A stretch of DNA of 48,517 bases from positions 1-48,517 of the forward strand of contig CADEDJ010000021.1 in assembly GCA_902826055.1 (NCBI GenBank), read 5' to 3'. Positions 48,338 to 48,517 of the stretch are shown piece after piece. How positions within the stretch are numbered: the stretch's first letter is position 1; each line of letters opens with the position of its first letter. The position numbers and the translations under genes were made by a program. This DNA is from an uncultured Nitrosomonas sp. GTDB taxonomy: Bacteria; Pseudomonadota; Gammaproteobacteria; Burkholderiales; Nitrosomonadaceae. Below the pieces are notes generated by a model. It was not told where the DNA came from. It was given only the letters and a program-made list of their open reading frames with translations, and did no database searches.

Positions 48338-48517
48338 ATGGGTACAACATGGAAAAAATTTACGTTAACGAAAAACAGTGCTTCTAAATTATCCGCACTT
48401 ACAGCAGTTTCACGTATTCCGAACAGCATGGAAGTTTGGTGGATCGGTTTGAGTGGATCGGTAGAAGCGGCATTCTGGTACGAAGGTGATCAGTGGAAGC
48501 GCTATCAGTTAGCGCCA
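48338..48517 (+). CDS. Lectin-like repeat protein, 5' end only
   Basis: The first 60 codons of a gene running past the window edge. The peptide contains SRIPNSMEVWWIGLSGSVE followed by AAFWYEGDQWKRYQLAP, a repeat unit like that of DUF346/PLL-type beta-propeller lectins, in which such Trp-rich blades repeat several times. No signal peptide is visible. GGAG lies five bases before the ATG. Sugar binding is inferred from the repeat type, and the full domain layout cannot be seen. Confidence 0.75.
   Translation, partial: MGTTWKKFTLTKNSASKLSALTAVSRIPNSMEVWWIGLSGSVEAAFWYEGDQWKRYQLAP

Overview
The window looks like the chromosome of a moderately AT-rich betaproteobacterium, most likely an ammonia oxidiser of the Nitrosomonas group. 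The reasons are the gene orders metK-ahcY-metF and nadD-rsfS-rlmH-maf-rng, a SAH riboswitch in front of ahcY, a PEP-CTERM exported protein and a cupredoxin/beta-propeller copper protein. The assignment comes from recognised families and gene order, without a database search.

Layout. 0.4-6 kb is methyl-cycle and one-carbon metabolism: metK, a SAH riboswitch, ahcY, metF, an unknown membrane protein and folD. 6-10 kb encodes pyruvate dehydrogenase E1 and E2 (aceE, aceF). 10-13.8 kb is the nadD-rsfS-rlmH-maf-rng run. 13.9-16 kb, on the minus strand, is a lemA / TPM-domain operon. 16-20.5 kb is class Ia ribonucleotide reductase (nrdA, nrdB) behind a promoter that carries a pair of NrdR-box-like sites.

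From 20.5 to 27.3 kb is an accessory island between nrdB and fumC. It holds an integron-type gene cassette with its attC site but no integrase, a PD-(D/E)xK nuclease-like gene, tandem REP-like palindromes, a vapBC toxin-antitoxin pair that overlaps a REP-associated tyrosine transposase gene, a second RelE/Xre-type toxin-antitoxin pair, two broken pieces of fumC, and a DUF262/DUF1524 (GmrSD-like) gene. The intact fumC follows at 27.3 kb.

27.3-35.5 kb is core again: fumC, an MFS transporter, purB, and grpE-dnaK-dnaJ with a sigma-32-type promoter before grpE. From 35.8 to 41.4 kb are a PEP-CTERM HAF-repeat protein, a membrane hybrid histidine kinase and the copper-binding beta-propeller protein.

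The most interesting part is 41.5-47.9 kb. A minus-strand protein with a TIR-like/deoxyribosyltransferase-like N-terminus and TPR-like TRAFs-binding (DUF4071-like) repeats is divergent from two plus-strand genes. The first encodes a TRAFs-binding-like / patatin phospholipase / membrane fusion. The second encodes a TIR / membrane / ankyrin-repeat protein. Together they look like a signalling-and-effector system with a predicted lipase and a predicted NADase, of the kind found in bacterial conflict and programmed cell death. After it come a structured inverted-repeat element and the 5' end of a lectin-like repeat protein that runs off the window.
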